Assembly (NCBI RefSeq): GCF_021295335.1
Contig: NZ_JAIWOT010000001.1
Location: 561,001 to 625,000, forward strand
DNA length: 64,000 nt
DNA from: Komagataeibacter sp. FNDCF1
GTDB taxonomy: Bacteria; Pseudomonadota; Alphaproteobacteria; Acetobacterales; Acetobacteraceae
Direction of reading: 5' to 3'
Below are positions 17,043 to 26,910 of this stretch, one piece after another (the stretch's first letter is position 1; each line of letters opens with the position of its first letter). A program made the translations under genes and the position numbers. The notes beneath the pieces were generated by a model. That model made no database searches. It was not told the origin of the DNA and saw nothing but the letters and a program-made list of their open reading frames with translations.

Positions 17043-17065
17043 GGGCACGCGGTCGCGTGCCCTTT
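17043..17065 (+). terminator. Terminator of glgX
   Basis: GGGCACGC / GCGTGCCC with a GGTC loop (8-base stem, 17043-17062) followed by TTT, 14 bases after the glgX stop. Confidence 0.6.
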
Positions 17066-17082
17066 GCCTGAAGGCTGGCGGA

Positions 17083-17128
17083 AAAAATCCCGGCCCGCAT
17101 GCCTGTGCCGTGATGGCAGGCGGCCCGG
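17083..17128 (-). terminator. Rho-independent terminator of treS
   Basis: On the minus strand a 14-base imperfect stem (12 of 14 paired; arms 17115-17128 and 17090-17103, 11-base loop) is followed immediately by G-A and then six T. It lies just past the treS stop at 17139. Confidence 0.72.
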
Positions 17129-17138
17129 ACGGGGATGG

Positions 17139-20100
17139 TTACGGCTGCCCGCCCGGATCAGGCCCGGTTTTCATATCCGCAAGGGCCGCAAGCCCGGCCA
17201 TGGGGGTTACGATCCATGCCGGGCGGTTTGCCGCTTCGTAACGGATTTCATAGGCGGCCTTTTCCATAAGGAAAAGCTGGAGAAGTGCCGCCCGTGCATC
17301 CGCCGTGCCAATCGCGGTGATGGCATCGCCCATGCCCTCGGCCCATCCTGCAAGGAAGGTGCTGCCCGCTTCGTGTTCAAACGCGGCAAGGTACGCGCTG
17401 GCACGCGCGGCGGACTGCCCGGCGCCGGGATGGCTGCCGGTCTCGCCCCCGCCCAGGCGCGCGGTATCGACCGCATAGGCAATCGAGCGCAGCAGTCCCG
17501 CCACATCGCGCAGCGGGCTGTGGCGGTGGCGGCGTTCCGCCAGCGGGACCATGGGCTGTCCCTCGAAATCTATGATGACCACGTCATTTTCCACGACCAG
17601 CACCTGCCCCAGATGGAAATCACCATGGATACGGGTCATGAGCGTGCCCCGTGCGTGCTGCGCCAGTGTCTCGACCTGGCGGAGCAGCAGGTCACGCTGG
17701 CCGCACAGCCGCGCCGCCAGCGCCTGTGTTTCAGGTTGGGGGGACTGCGCGTGGCCGTGCTCCACCATATCCAGCGCCGCCGTGATTTCGGCCTGGATAT
17801 GCCCGGTCCATGCCTGCACTACCGCCGGGCCGGCGGTTTCAGGGGTGAAGGCCTCGTCCGGCCCCGGCTTTGCCAGGATCGCGTGCATGGCACCCAGCCG
17901 CAGGCCCAGCCGGTGGAAAAAGGCGATATGGTCGGCACGGCCATCTACCGGTTCATCGCTGCTCAGTGTCAGGTCGGTGGCGGTGGCGCGCAGGTCGTTC
18001 ACGGTCCAGTTCCATGCATCACCCTGGTTGGGGATGAACCCTTCCGCAATGGCCAGGACATGCGGCACGCCCGCGGCATCGACATGCGTGACATCCCCCA
18101 GATAGGGCGCGATGCCCGTCGCACCATGGCGGGTCAGGAAGGCGGTCATCTCGGCCTCGGGGTGGATGCCGGGATGCAGATGGCGCAGCAGCTTGATGAC
18201 GATCATGTCGGCCATGACCAGTGAACTGTTGCTCTGCTCGGCGGACAGCCAGTGGATCGCGGCATCGGCCGGAATGGACAGGGCGTGAAAGGCAGGTGAC
18301 GCGGTAAAGACGATCTCCCCATCATCGGTTGCAAGCCGGGTCGCGCTGGCCAGTCCCGTGATGAACTCACGCGCCAGTTCGGGCAGGGCGAAGCCATCGG
18401 TCAGGTAGCCCATCCTGCGCCCGTGCCGCACGTGGGAGAGCGCAAGCTGCTGCGGCAGGGCGGGCAGTGTTCCATTTTCCCACATTATGCCAAGCGGCAG
18501 GAAGTAACAGGCGGGCTGGTCCCCCACCATCGCACTGATTTCCGTCAGCAGCAGCTGCGTGCCCAGTGGCGCGACCAGGGTGACGCGCACCGCACTGACG
18601 GCCTGCTCCCGCGCGGCGGCCCAGCGGCGCACGGGCAGGTAGGCTGGCAGGATTTCCTTTTCCATCACCACGCGCGCGGCCGGCGTGAAGATATCCCTGA
18701 TCCCCTGACGCAGTACGAGCGTGCGCAGTTCGGGCAACGGCTCGGGCGCGGGGATATGCCATGTGGGGCTCTCGGTCAGGGTGCACAGGCGGAACCATAT
18801 GAAGCCATAGGGCTGGAGCGTGAGCAGATAGGGCAGTTGACCGATGGGGGGAAAGGCGCTCTGGGCAATCATCTCGACCGGTACCCGCCCCGCAAAGACA
18901 GACAGGTCCAGCTCCACCGCCTGTGCCGAGCGTGCAAGGTTTGCGACACACAGAATGGTCTCGTCCCCATGCTGTCGCAGATAGGCCAGCACCCTGCGGT
19001 TGCCGGGGGTCAGGAAGGTCAGCGTGCCGCGCCCGAAAGCATGCGATCGCGCCCGTACCGCCAGCATGCGCCGCATCCAGTTCAGCAGCGAATAGGGGTC
19101 ACGGCGCTGGGTTTCAGCATTGACGGCCTCATACCCGTATAGCGGGTCCATGATGACCGGTAGGACGAGGCGTTCGGGGTCGGCGCGCGAAAAACCGCCA
19201 TTGCGGTCGGGGGACCACTGCATGGGGGTGCGCACGCCATCGCGGTCACCCAGCTGGATGTTGTCCCCCATACCGATCTCGTCACCATAGTACAGCACCG
19301 GGGTACCGGGCATGGACAGAAGCAGGCTGTCCAGCAGTTCGATACGCCTGCGGTCACGTTCCAGCAGGGGAGACAGCCTGCGCCTTATCCCCAGGTTGAG
19401 CCGCGCGCGCCGGTCGGTGGCATAGGTGTTCCACATGTCGTCGCGCTCGGCGTCGGTCACCATTTCCAGTGTCAGTTCATCATGATTGCGCAGGAAGATG
19501 GCCCACTGGCAGGCTGGTGGTATGTCCGGCGTCTGGCGCATGATGTCGGTAATGGGGAAGCGGTCCTCACGCGCCATGGCCAGGTACATGCGCGGCATGA
19601 GCGGGAAGTGGAAGGCCATGTGGCATTCGTCGCCATTGCCGAAATACTCGCTGGTATCTTCCGGCCACTGGTTGGCTTCGGCCAGCAGCATGCGGTTGGG
19701 AAAGCGCGCATCCAGCGCCGCGCGCAGGCGGCGCAGTATGGCATGGGTTTCGGGCAGGTTCTCGTTGGACGTGCCCTCGCGTTCCACCAGATAGGGAATG
19801 GCGTCAAGCCGCAGCCCGTCAATGCCCAGTTCCAGCCAGAAGGACATCACCCCCAGTATGGCGGCAAGCACATGCGGGTTGTCAAAGTTCAGGTCCGGCT
19901 GGTGGGCATAGAACCTGTGCCAGTAAAATGCGCCCGCCACGGGGTCGTAGGTCCAGTTCGAAGTTTCGGCATCACAGAAGATGACACGCGTATGCGCATA
20001 TTCGGTGGCAGTATCCGACCAGACATAGAAATTGCGCGCGACCGATCCTGCCTTCGCCCGCCTTGCACGCTGGAACCACGGATGCTGGTCCGATGTATGG

Positions 20101-20435
20101 TTGATCACCAGTTCGGTAATGACGCGGATGTTGCGCGCATGCGCTGCCTGCACGAAATGGCGGACATCGGCCAGTGTTCCGTAGTCGGGGTGTACTTCCC
20201 GGTAGGCTGATATGTCATAGCCGTCATCGCGCCGGGGCGATGGGTAGAATGGCAGCAGCCAGACCGTATTGACCCCCAGGTCGGCAATATAGTCCAGCCT
20301 GGCGGTCAGGCCGCGGAAGTCACCGATGCCATCATTGTTGGAATCAAAAAAGGACTTGATATGGATCTGGTAGATGACAGCATCCTTGTACCATAGCGGG
20401 TCGCTGGACAGCTGGCTGGCAGCACGTTTCATCAT
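17139..20435 (-). CDS. treS: Trehalose synthase fused to maltokinase (TreS-Mak)
   Basis: A 1098-residue two-domain protein. Residues ~12-560 are a GH13 trehalose synthase (maltose to trehalose isomerisation): YQIHIKSFFDSNNDGIGDF, nucleophile D211 in GLRLDAIPYL, acid/base E253 in LLAEANQW, and D319 in FLRNHDE. Residues ~640-1098 are a maltokinase making maltose-1-phosphate with ATP, with the kinase-like loop TRIHGDFHLGQVLV and the metal motif IIDFEGQP. The fusion is known in many proteobacteria and feeds GlgE directly. The start codon overlaps the glgE stop (ATGA), so the two are coupled. A good terminator follows. Confidence 0.93.
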   Translation of the reverse strand: MMKRAASQLSSDPLWYKDAVIYQIHIKSFFDSNNDGIGDFRGLTARLDYIADLGVNTVWLLPFYPSPRRDDGYDISAYREVHPDYGTLADVRHFVQAAHARNIRVITELVINHTSDQHPWFQRARRAKAGSVARNFYVWSDTATEYAHTRVIFCDAETSNWTYDPVAGAFYWHRFYAHQPDLNFDNPHVLAAILGVMSFWLELGIDGLRLDAIPYLVEREGTSNENLPETHAILRRLRAALDARFPNRMLLAEANQWPEDTSEYFGNGDECHMAFHFPLMPRMYLAMAREDRFPITDIMRQTPDIPPACQWAIFLRNHDELTLEMVTDAERDDMWNTYATDRRARLNLGIRRRLSPLLERDRRRIELLDSLLLSMPGTPVLYYGDEIGMGDNIQLGDRDGVRTPMQWSPDRNGGFSRADPERLVLPVIMDPLYGYEAVNAETQRRDPYSLLNWMRRMLAVRARSHAFGRGTLTFLTPGNRRVLAYLRQHGDETILCVANLARSAQAVELDLSVFAGRVPVEMIAQSAFPPIGQLPYLLTLQPYGFIWFRLCTLTESPTWHIPAPEPLPELRTLVLRQGIRDIFTPAARVVMEKEILPAYLPVRRWAAAREQAVSAVRVTLVAPLGTQLLLTEISAMVGDQPACYFLPLGIMWENGTLPALPQQLALSHVRHGRRMGYLTDGFALPELAREFITGLASATRLATDDGEIVFTASPAFHALSIPADAAIHWLSAEQSNSSLVMADMIVIKLLRHLHPGIHPEAEMTAFLTRHGATGIAPYLGDVTHVDAAGVPHVLAIAEGFIPNQGDAWNWTVNDLRATATDLTLSSDEPVDGRADHIAFFHRLGLRLGAMHAILAKPGPDEAFTPETAGPAVVQAWTGHIQAEITAALDMVEHGHAQSPQPETQALAARLCGQRDLLLRQVETLAQHARGTLMTRIHGDFHLGQVLVVENDVVIIDFEGQPMVPLAERRHRHSPLRDVAGLLRSIAYAVDTARLGGGETGSHPGAGQSAARASAYLAAFEHEAGSTFLAGWAEGMGDAITAIGTADARAALLQLFLMEKAAYEIRYEAANRPAWIVTPMAGLAALADMKTGPDPGGQP

Positions 20436-23400
20436 GTTGTCTTTCCTGCCGGGCTGACCTGCCAGATCGTGAACGGCATCTCGCCCGGATCAAGGCGCAT
20501 GTGCTGTATCTTGCCGGTCCAGGTTTCGTGCCGGTCGCGCAGCAGGTCATGGGACACAAGGGAGGCATTGTCCGAAAGTTTCCATTCCCACAGGGGAATT
20601 TCAAAATCCGCCTCCTGCGCGTTCATCGGGTCCAGGCTGACCGCGACAAGGATGACATCGGTCATGCCGTCGGTCATCCTGCCGAAATACAGGATCTGGT
20701 CATTGAAGGCGCGGAAGAACCGCAGGCCCATATGGCTTTGCAGGGCCGGGTGGCGCTGGCGCAGTGCGTTCAGGGCCGTGATCTCGGCAATGATGTTGCC
20801 CGGACGGGCCCAGTCCCATTGCCGGATCTGGTATTTTTCCGAATCCTGGTATTCTTCCCGCCCCGGCAGGGCGCGTGCCTCGCACAGTTCGAAGCCTGAA
20901 TACATGCCCCACAGGCCCGACAGCGTGCAGGCCAGCGCCGCGCGGATCAGGTGCCCCGCCCGTCCGGATGTCTGGAGAAAGAAGGGATTGATATCGGGTG
21001 TGTTGACAAAGAAATGGGGCCGGAAGAAATCGCTGACCGGCGGCGTGGTCAGTTCAGTCATGTATTCGGTCAGTTCCGCCTTTGTCGTACGCCATGTAAA
21101 ATAGGTATAGGACTGGGAAAAACCGGCCATTGCCAGCCGGTACATCATTCCGGGCGTGGTAAAGGCTTCTGCCAGGAACAGGACATCGGGATGGCGGGCC
21201 CGTACCTGGTCCATCATCCATTCCCAGAAGGGCAGGGGTTTGGTGTGCGGGTTGTCCACGCGGAAAATCCTTACCCCGTGGCCAACCCATGCCAGCACGA
21301 TATCGCGCAGCGCTTCCCATAATCCCGGTATGGCGCCGGGGGCGTAAAAATCCAGATTGACGATATCTTCATATTTCTTTGGCGGGTTTTCCGCATGCCG
21401 GATCGACCCGTCCGCCCGGTGGGCAAACCATTCAGGGTGGGTGCGCACCCATGGGTGGTCCGGCGCGCACTGGATGGCAAGGTCCAGCGCCAGTTCCATG
21501 CCCTGTGCCTGCGCTGTTTCAACCAGGGCATGGAAATCCGCGATCGTGCCCAGTTCGGGGTGAATGGTGTCATGGCCCCCCGCCGCACTTCCGATCGCAT
21601 AGGGGCTGCCGGGATCATCCGCGCCGGCATGCAGGGCGTTGTTCGGCCCCTTGCGGTTGACATGGCCGATGGGGTGGATGGGCGGCAGGTAAAGGACACT
21701 GAAGCCCATGGCCCGGATGGCGGGCAGGCGGTCGATCACATCACGCAGCGTGCCATGCCGCCCCGCGCCATCCAGAGAGCGGGGAAAAAGTTCGTACCAG
21801 CTGCCAAAGCGCCCGGCCTCGCGGTCCACCATGATGGACAGCGGTGCCGGCAGGCCCGTCTGGCCGGCGCGCGGGTCCGCGCGCGCCATGATGTCCGCCG
21901 CATGGGGGGAAAGCAGGAGATCGGCCGCGTGATCCGCTGTCGTGGCGCTGATGCGTTCCAGCAGGCTGGACAGGGGGCGGCCTGCATCGGTGGTCATGGT
22001 GGTGCAGGCCTGTGCCAGCAGCAGGCACCCGTCGGCAATGTCGGCCTGTTCCATCGTGCCTGCGTCCCGCCTGCGCCGCAGGTCACGGATGTAGGTGCCG
22101 AAATGGTCCTCCCATGCCTCGATCGTGAACTCCCACATTCCCATCCGGTCCAGCGGCATGTAGCTGCGCCAGCGGCTGTTCCCGATGGGGGCCATGGGGG
22201 CGCTGCGCCATGCCGTATCCCCTGCGGGGCGCCAGAGCAGACGCGCTTGCAGCAGGTCGTGGCCATCCATGAAAATATCCGCTTCCACCCCGACGCTGTC
22301 CCCCACAATGGCCCTGGCGGGAAAACGGCCGGATTCAACGCACGGTGTCACGGATTCAATCACGATACGCGGCAGCAAACGCAGCGCCTGCGTGGCGGGG
22401 GGCGCATTGCGGTATATGGGCGTGCCTGGACCGGTCTGCAGTACGCGGACCTCATCGGGGGCAAGCGTGATTTCGCCCGTGGGAGAGGACACGTAATCCG
22501 GCGCGCCATCCACGGCATGAAAACAGGCAAAGGATGTTCCCGACCCGGCCAGCATGCCCGACAGCCGGACCTGCGTGGCCTCCCGCACCGACGGGTTTGC
22601 AAGGATCAGGCGCAGGGGCATACGGCGCGGCCTGCTGGCACGCCGCCTGCCGGCCTGTCCCTCACGGATTATGACGGTAGCCGCCCCGTCTGTCCCGAGC
22701 AGCCTGTCCCGTGCCGAACGCGCAAAAGGCGTGCCTGACGTGATGAGACGACGCGCCTGCCTGAGTGCCGTCTGCATCCGGGGTGTGGGTGGGTAAAACC
22801 GCGGATCATCCGGCCCGCTACCGGATGGAACGGGAGTACCGGACGCGCATTCAAATCCTGCCGGTATGAGCACGCCATCCCCCATGGCCGCAGCCAGGCG
22901 CAGGGCCATGACGGCACGGGCCTCATTCATGCCCGCCGGGCCGGGAAGGGGAACAGGGCAGGCCAGAAGCCCGGTACCGGCGGGCAGGTCCTGCCGTTCC
23001 GCCAGCAGCCAGTCCGAATGGCGGTCCCACCACGCGATGGATGAGGTAACCATGTCCACGCCGGTGGCGGCAACGGCCAGCATGCCGGCATGGTCCAGCC
23101 CGGCGGTCCATCCGATCCACCTGCAATCGGGGCGGATCAGCCGGGTGTCATGGATGATGCCCTGCAGGCAGGCGGGGGGCAGGCGCTGGGGTGCATCACA
23201 ACGCAGGCCCGCTATGCCGGCATCCAGCAGCATGGCGGTGACATCCCTCCAGTAAGCAAGGATTTCCGCGCCATGGTCGTGATAGTTCAGTCTTGCGGCC
23301 AGTCTTTCGCCCCCATCGGGCAGGCACCAGTGCGGTTTGCGGGCCGCAAGCACGCCATCGCGCGCAATGCGGTCCAGCGGCAGGTCGAGCATGATGCCCA

Positions 23401-23698
23401 GACCGTGGCGGCACGCCGCGTCCACCAGCCTGCGCAGGCTGTCAGGCAGGAGTGACGCCCATGCCAGCGTGGCGCTGGCATGATGATGGGACGAGACAAG
23501 AAACGTGTCCTCCCCGCTGGAAAAGACCCCGCTGAGCAGGATGGTGCTGAAGCCAAGGTCATGACACAGGCCGAACAGGCGTTCGGGATCCCCGCGCCGG
23601 GCAATGGACGCTGCATGAATGGCATAGATGAAGGGGCGCCACGCCGGTACGGCATGCGCTGCCGCAGGCGGGGGCGTGCTGTCGGTTTTTTCCTCCAT
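20432..23698 (-). CDS. glgE: Alpha-1,4-glucan:maltose-1-phosphate maltosyltransferase GlgE, long form
   Basis: A 1088-residue protein. The C-terminal ~650 residues are a standard GlgE: the N-domain IVGDSVGVEADIFMDGHDLL near 470, FGSWYELFPRSLDG, catalytic nucleophile in RIFRVDNPHTKP, and acid/base in VLFLAEAFTTP. It transfers maltosyl units from maltose-1-phosphate onto alpha-glucan. The first ~430 residues form a second amylase-like barrel (YAIHAASIARRGDPERLFGL, GIAGLRCDAPQRLPP) that looks partly degenerate. Such long GlgE forms occur in other proteobacteria. It is the first gene of the glgE-treS operon. No glgB is in the window. Confidence 0.92.
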   Translation of the reverse strand: MEEKTDSTPPPAAAHAVPAWRPFIYAIHAASIARRGDPERLFGLCHDLGFSTILLSGVFSSGEDTFLVSSHHHASATLAWASLLPDSLRRLVDAACRHGLGIMLDLPLDRIARDGVLAARKPHWCLPDGGERLAARLNYHDHGAEILAYWRDVTAMLLDAGIAGLRCDAPQRLPPACLQGIIHDTRLIRPDCRWIGWTAGLDHAGMLAVAATGVDMVTSSIAWWDRHSDWLLAERQDLPAGTGLLACPVPLPGPAGMNEARAVMALRLAAAMGDGVLIPAGFECASGTPVPSGSGPDDPRFYPPTPRMQTALRQARRLITSGTPFARSARDRLLGTDGAATVIIREGQAGRRRASRPRRMPLRLILANPSVREATQVRLSGMLAGSGTSFACFHAVDGAPDYVSSPTGEITLAPDEVRVLQTGPGTPIYRNAPPATQALRLLPRIVIESVTPCVESGRFPARAIVGDSVGVEADIFMDGHDLLQARLLWRPAGDTAWRSAPMAPIGNSRWRSYMPLDRMGMWEFTIEAWEDHFGTYIRDLRRRRDAGTMEQADIADGCLLLAQACTTMTTDAGRPLSSLLERISATTADHAADLLLSPHAADIMARADPRAGQTGLPAPLSIMVDREAGRFGSWYELFPRSLDGAGRHGTLRDVIDRLPAIRAMGFSVLYLPPIHPIGHVNRKGPNNALHAGADDPGSPYAIGSAAGGHDTIHPELGTIADFHALVETAQAQGMELALDLAIQCAPDHPWVRTHPEWFAHRADGSIRHAENPPKKYEDIVNLDFYAPGAIPGLWEALRDIVLAWVGHGVRIFRVDNPHTKPLPFWEWMMDQVRARHPDVLFLAEAFTTPGMMYRLAMAGFSQSYTYFTWRTTKAELTEYMTELTTPPVSDFFRPHFFVNTPDINPFFLQTSGRAGHLIRAALACTLSGLWGMYSGFELCEARALPGREEYQDSEKYQIRQWDWARPGNIIAEITALNALRQRHPALQSHMGLRFFRAFNDQILYFGRMTDGMTDVILVAVSLDPMNAQEADFEIPLWEWKLSDNASLVSHDLLRDRHETWTGKIQHMRLDPGEMPFTIWQVSPAGKTT

Positions 23699-23920
23699 AC
23701 CCGGTTTCTCCCGCGCTTTGTGTTGTGCTGGTGGCTGGTGGTTGCCGGGCTGTCCTCCGGGGTGGATGCGCGCGGTGTCCGGCGCGTGAACGTACGCCCG
23801 GTCCGTCAGGTTGCCTGGGCCGGGATATAATCGTGCAGCACGTCCCGTTTGCGGTCATGGCAACTCGTGATGATGGTTCACGTTCATCATGGCATCCCTG
23901 CACCTGTCCGGAAGTGCGCG

Positions 23921-25042
23921 ATGATCCAGACGATCGACACCCCGAAAATCCGTTATGCCGTTGTGGGCGTTGGCCAGATCTCACAGCAGGCCTTCATGCC
24001 CGGGATGGCGCGGGCAACGAATTCGGTCCTGTCCGCGCTGGTAACGGGTGATCCGCAAAAAGCGCGGAAGCTGGCTGCGCGATACGGTATTCCGGCCTAT
24101 CATTATGATGACCTGCCGGAACTGCTCCGTTCAGGCGATATCGATGCGGTCTATCTTGCCACCCCCAACGCGCTGCACCGGCGCTACGGGGTGCCGGTAC
24201 TGGAGGCGGGGCTGCACCTGCTGCTGGAAAAACCCATGGCGACCAGTGTGGCGGACTGCGAGGCCCTGATCGAGGCGCAGCGACGCGGCGGCGGCAGGCT
24301 CATGGTCGCCTACCGCCTGCATTGCGAACCGGGTACGGTGGAACTGATCTCACGCTGCCGCAATGGTGATTTCGGTCATCTCATGGCGTTCAGTTCCACG
24401 TTCGGGCAGAACATTGCCGAGGCCAACCACCGGGGCCATGGCGGTTACTGGTCCGGTCCGGTGCCGGACATGGGAACCTATCCCCTGAATGCGGTGCGTA
24501 ATCTCTTTGCGCGGGAACCGGTTGAAGTCCATGCAACCGGCAGCCGCACGCCGGGAAGACATTTCGATTTTGACGATACGGTTTCCGTCATACTCCGCTT
24601 TGCCGAGGGCAGGCTGGCACATTTCCTGGTCAGCTATGCCTGCGCCCCGGTCGAGAACCTTACCCTTGTGGGCGACAGGGGCAGCGTCATGGCAACGCCG
24701 TGCTATACGTTTGGCCCGACCATTGGCATCACCTACACCACGACCATTGATGGCCGGCAGGAAACACGCCGCCATGACCCTGTCGAGCAGTTTGGTGGCG
24801 AGATCTTCTATTTTTCCGACTGTATCCTCCATGGTCACGATCCGGAACCCGATGGGGATGAGGGCCTGCGTGACGTGCGCGTCCTTGCCGCGATCGAGCG
24901 CGCGCTCCAGACCGGTCAGCCGCAGAAGCTCGATCCCATACCGCCCGCACGTGTGGCGCTGCCCGACCAGATCATGACATTTGCACCCGTCAGGGAACCG
25001 GAAGTGAATGAGATGATCGGCATCGTGCCCCAGTCCGCCTGA
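23921..25042 (+). CDS. Gfo/Idh/MocA family sugar oxidoreductase
   Basis: A 373-residue NAD(P)-dependent oxidoreductase. The Rossmann motif IRYAVVGVGQISQQAFMPGM is near residue 12, and the family signature EKPMATSVADCEALI near 101-115 contains the catalytic-site lysine. The C-terminal domain has the typical beta-sheet, including GPVPDMGTYPLNAVRNLF near 180. The closest feel is glucose-fructose oxidoreductase/glucose-6-phosphate dehydrogenase-like members; there is no signal peptide. The ATG at 23921 has GGAAG upstream, which rejects a longer frame. It is first in an apparent operon with the acyl-CoA-dehydrogenase-like gene 34 bases downstream and is divergent from glgE. Confidence 0.85.
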   Translation: MIQTIDTPKIRYAVVGVGQISQQAFMPGMARATNSVLSALVTGDPQKARKLAARYGIPAYHYDDLPELLRSGDIDAVYLATPNALHRRYGVPVLEAGLHLLLEKPMATSVADCEALIEAQRRGGGRLMVAYRLHCEPGTVELISRCRNGDFGHLMAFSSTFGQNIAEANHRGHGGYWSGPVPDMGTYPLNAVRNLFAREPVEVHATGSRTPGRHFDFDDTVSVILRFAEGRLAHFLVSYACAPVENLTLVGDRGSVMATPCYTFGPTIGITYTTTIDGRQETRRHDPVEQFGGEIFYFSDCILHGHDPEPDGDEGLRDVRVLAAIERALQTGQPQKLDPIPPARVALPDQIMTFAPVREPEVNEMIGIVPQSA

Positions 25043-25075
25043 TCTCCACGCCTGCCGACACGGATGGCCTGATCC

Positions 25076-26185
25076 ATGACCTTTCCTTTCGACGCCCTGG
25101 CAGCCTGTCGTGCGGAGCTGGAGGAAGAAGCCTCGGCCAATGATGCGCCCGCCGCCTTTCCCGCATACGGGCTTGAGCGCCTGCGCCAGCTTGGCGCGCT
25201 GTCGGCCGCGTTGCCCTGCGCGCTGGGTGGCCACGGGTTCGGCACCGAGCCGGATGGCGCGCAGGGGCTGCTGCATCTCCTGCGGCTTGTGGGGCAGGGC
25301 AGCCTTGCCCTCGGGCGCATTGTGGAAGGGCACGTCAATGCCATCCGGCTGATCGCGTGTTATGGCACGGTGGGCCAGCTTGTTCACGTCGCCACCGCCA
25401 TCCAGGATGGCGCGCTGCTGGGCGTGTGGGTGACGGACGGCGCGCCTGCGCTGCGCATGTCCCCCGCGGGGGACGGCATCGTGCTGCAGGGTGAAAAGGC
25501 ATTTGCATCCGGCGTGGGTCACGTCACACATGCCCTGGTCACGGCCGCCACGCCGGAGGGCATGACACGCATGCTGCTGGTGGCACTGGATGGAGCCCAT
25601 GTCGTCCATGCCTCCATCGGTGGGCTGGCGGGCATGCGGGGGGCGGTTACGGGGCGGTGTGATTTCAGCGGCACGACGCTGCCTGCCGGCTGCCTGATCG
25701 GCCAGGCGGGGGATTACGTGCGCCAGCCCGAATTTTCAGCCGGGGCATGGCGCGGCATGGCCGTGGCGCTGGGCGGGATCGAACGGCTGGGCACCCTTTT
25801 GCGCGACCAGCTGGCCGGGCGGGGGCGCACGGACAGTCCGGCCCAGCAGGCCCGCATGGGCATGGCGCTGATCGCGGCCGAAACCGCGCTGTTATGGACC
25901 CGCAAGGCCGCCATGGTCGCGTGCCTGCATGAGCGCTACGGGGCGCAGGATATTGCCGCCACGGTCAATCTGGCCCGGATGGCGGTGGAGCGGGCGGGGC
26001 TGGATGTCATCGAACTGGTCCAGCGCGGACTGGGGCTGGCCGCTTTTGTCAGGAGCAACGTGGTCGAACGTGTGATCCGGGATCTTGCCACCTATCTGCG
26101 CCAGCCCGCCCCGGACGAGACATTGTGCGAGGCCGCCTGCTGGTTCATCCAGCGCAACCTGCCCCAGCCGGAGGACACCCCATGA
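25076..26185 (+). CDS. Acyl-CoA dehydrogenase-like flavoprotein
   Basis: A 369-residue protein with the acyl-CoA dehydrogenase fold order: N-terminal helices (LERLRQLGALSAALPCALGG near 35-55), a middle beta domain (VWVTDGAPALRMSP, LQGEKAFASGVGHVTHALV near 140-160) and C-terminal helices (RMGMALIAAETALLWTRKAA near 260-280). Several positions of the usual signature are altered, so it may be a divergent oxidase or dehydrogenase with a non-CoA substrate. It overlaps the PIG-L gene by 4 bases (ATGA) and is clearly co-translated with the deacetylase and methyltransferase that follow. Confidence 0.8.
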   Translation: MTFPFDALAACRAELEEEASANDAPAAFPAYGLERLRQLGALSAALPCALGGHGFGTEPDGAQGLLHLLRLVGQGSLALGRIVEGHVNAIRLIACYGTVGQLVHVATAIQDGALLGVWVTDGAPALRMSPAGDGIVLQGEKAFASGVGHVTHALVTAATPEGMTRMLLVALDGAHVVHASIGGLAGMRGAVTGRCDFSGTTLPAGCLIGQAGDYVRQPEFSAGAWRGMAVALGGIERLGTLLRDQLAGRGRTDSPAQQARMGMALIAAETALLWTRKAAMVACLHERYGAQDIAATVNLARMAVERAGLDVIELVQRGLGLAAFVRSNVVERVIRDLATYLRQPAPDETLCEAACWFIQRNLPQPEDTP

Positions 26186-26910
26186 AGGCCGCCTGCCTGC
26201 ACGATGCCCTGCGCGCCCTGCCTGTTGCCCCGCTATCTGCTGTTGCGGGCGGGACGGTCATGGTGCTTGCCCCGCACCCGGATGATGAAAGCCTGGGTTG
26301 CGGCGGCCTTGTGGCCGCCTGCTGTGCTGCTGGAAATCCGCCACTGGTCGTGATCGTGACCGATGGTACGGCCTCCCACCCCAATTCACGTGCCTGGCCG
26401 GCCGCGCGATTACGCATGCAGCGGCAGAGGGAAGCGCTGGATGCCACGGGCAGTCTCGGCCTGCCCGCCGGGCGCGTGGTCTTTCTTGACCTACCCGATG
26501 CGGCAGCCCCGCATCACGGTCCGGACTTTGACCATGCCGTGGCGCGACTGGCGGCGCTGGCCACAGATTATGGTTGCACCGCGGTTTTTGCCCCATGGCG
26601 GCTGGACCCGCATTGCGACCACGAAGCGACATGGAAGATGGGTATGGCCCTGCGCCAGCGTTGCGGGCTTGTGCTGTGGGCCTATCCGGTATGGGGCTGG
26701 CTGATCCCTGCTGACAGGGAACTTGACCACGGCCCCCCCGTTGGGCTGCGGCTCGACATCTCGCGCTATCGCGCGGCAAAGGCACGGGCGGTGGGGCTGC
26801 ATGCCAGCCAGTATGGTGGCCTGATTACCGATGCTCCGGATGGTTTCAGCCTGCCTGCGGAGCTGCTGGCGGTCATCATCACCGATTTTGAGGTCTTTAT
26901 CCGGTCATGA
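26182..26910 (+). CDS. PIG-L family deacetylase (LmbE-like)
   Basis: A 242-residue zinc N-deacetylase. The metal motif LAPHPDDESLGCGG (the HPDD box) is near residue 28 and a second histidine lies in RLDPHCDHEAT near 150, the two sites that hold zinc and catalysis. Family members remove acetyl from GlcNAc in small glycoconjugates (GlcNAc-phosphatidylinositol, mycothiol and bacillithiol precursors). GGAGGA precedes the ATG, which overlaps the stop of the dehydrogenase gene; its own stop overlaps the methyltransferase start. The context suggests an N-acetyl amino sugar is deacetylated and then methylated. Confidence 0.88.
   Translation: MKAACLHDALRALPVAPLSAVAGGTVMVLAPHPDDESLGCGGLVAACCAAGNPPLVVIVTDGTASHPNSRAWPAARLRMQRQREALDATGSLGLPAGRVVFLDLPDAAAPHHGPDFDHAVARLAALATDYGCTAVFAPWRLDPHCDHEATWKMGMALRQRCGLVLWAYPVWGWLIPADRELDHGPPVGLRLDISRYRAAKARAVGLHASQYGGLITDAPDGFSLPAELLAVIITDFEVFIRS

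Noticed and set aside
21395-22738. 447-codon plus-strand frame inside glgE
   Set aside because: Antisense to a clearly recognised enzyme; composition is not protein-like.
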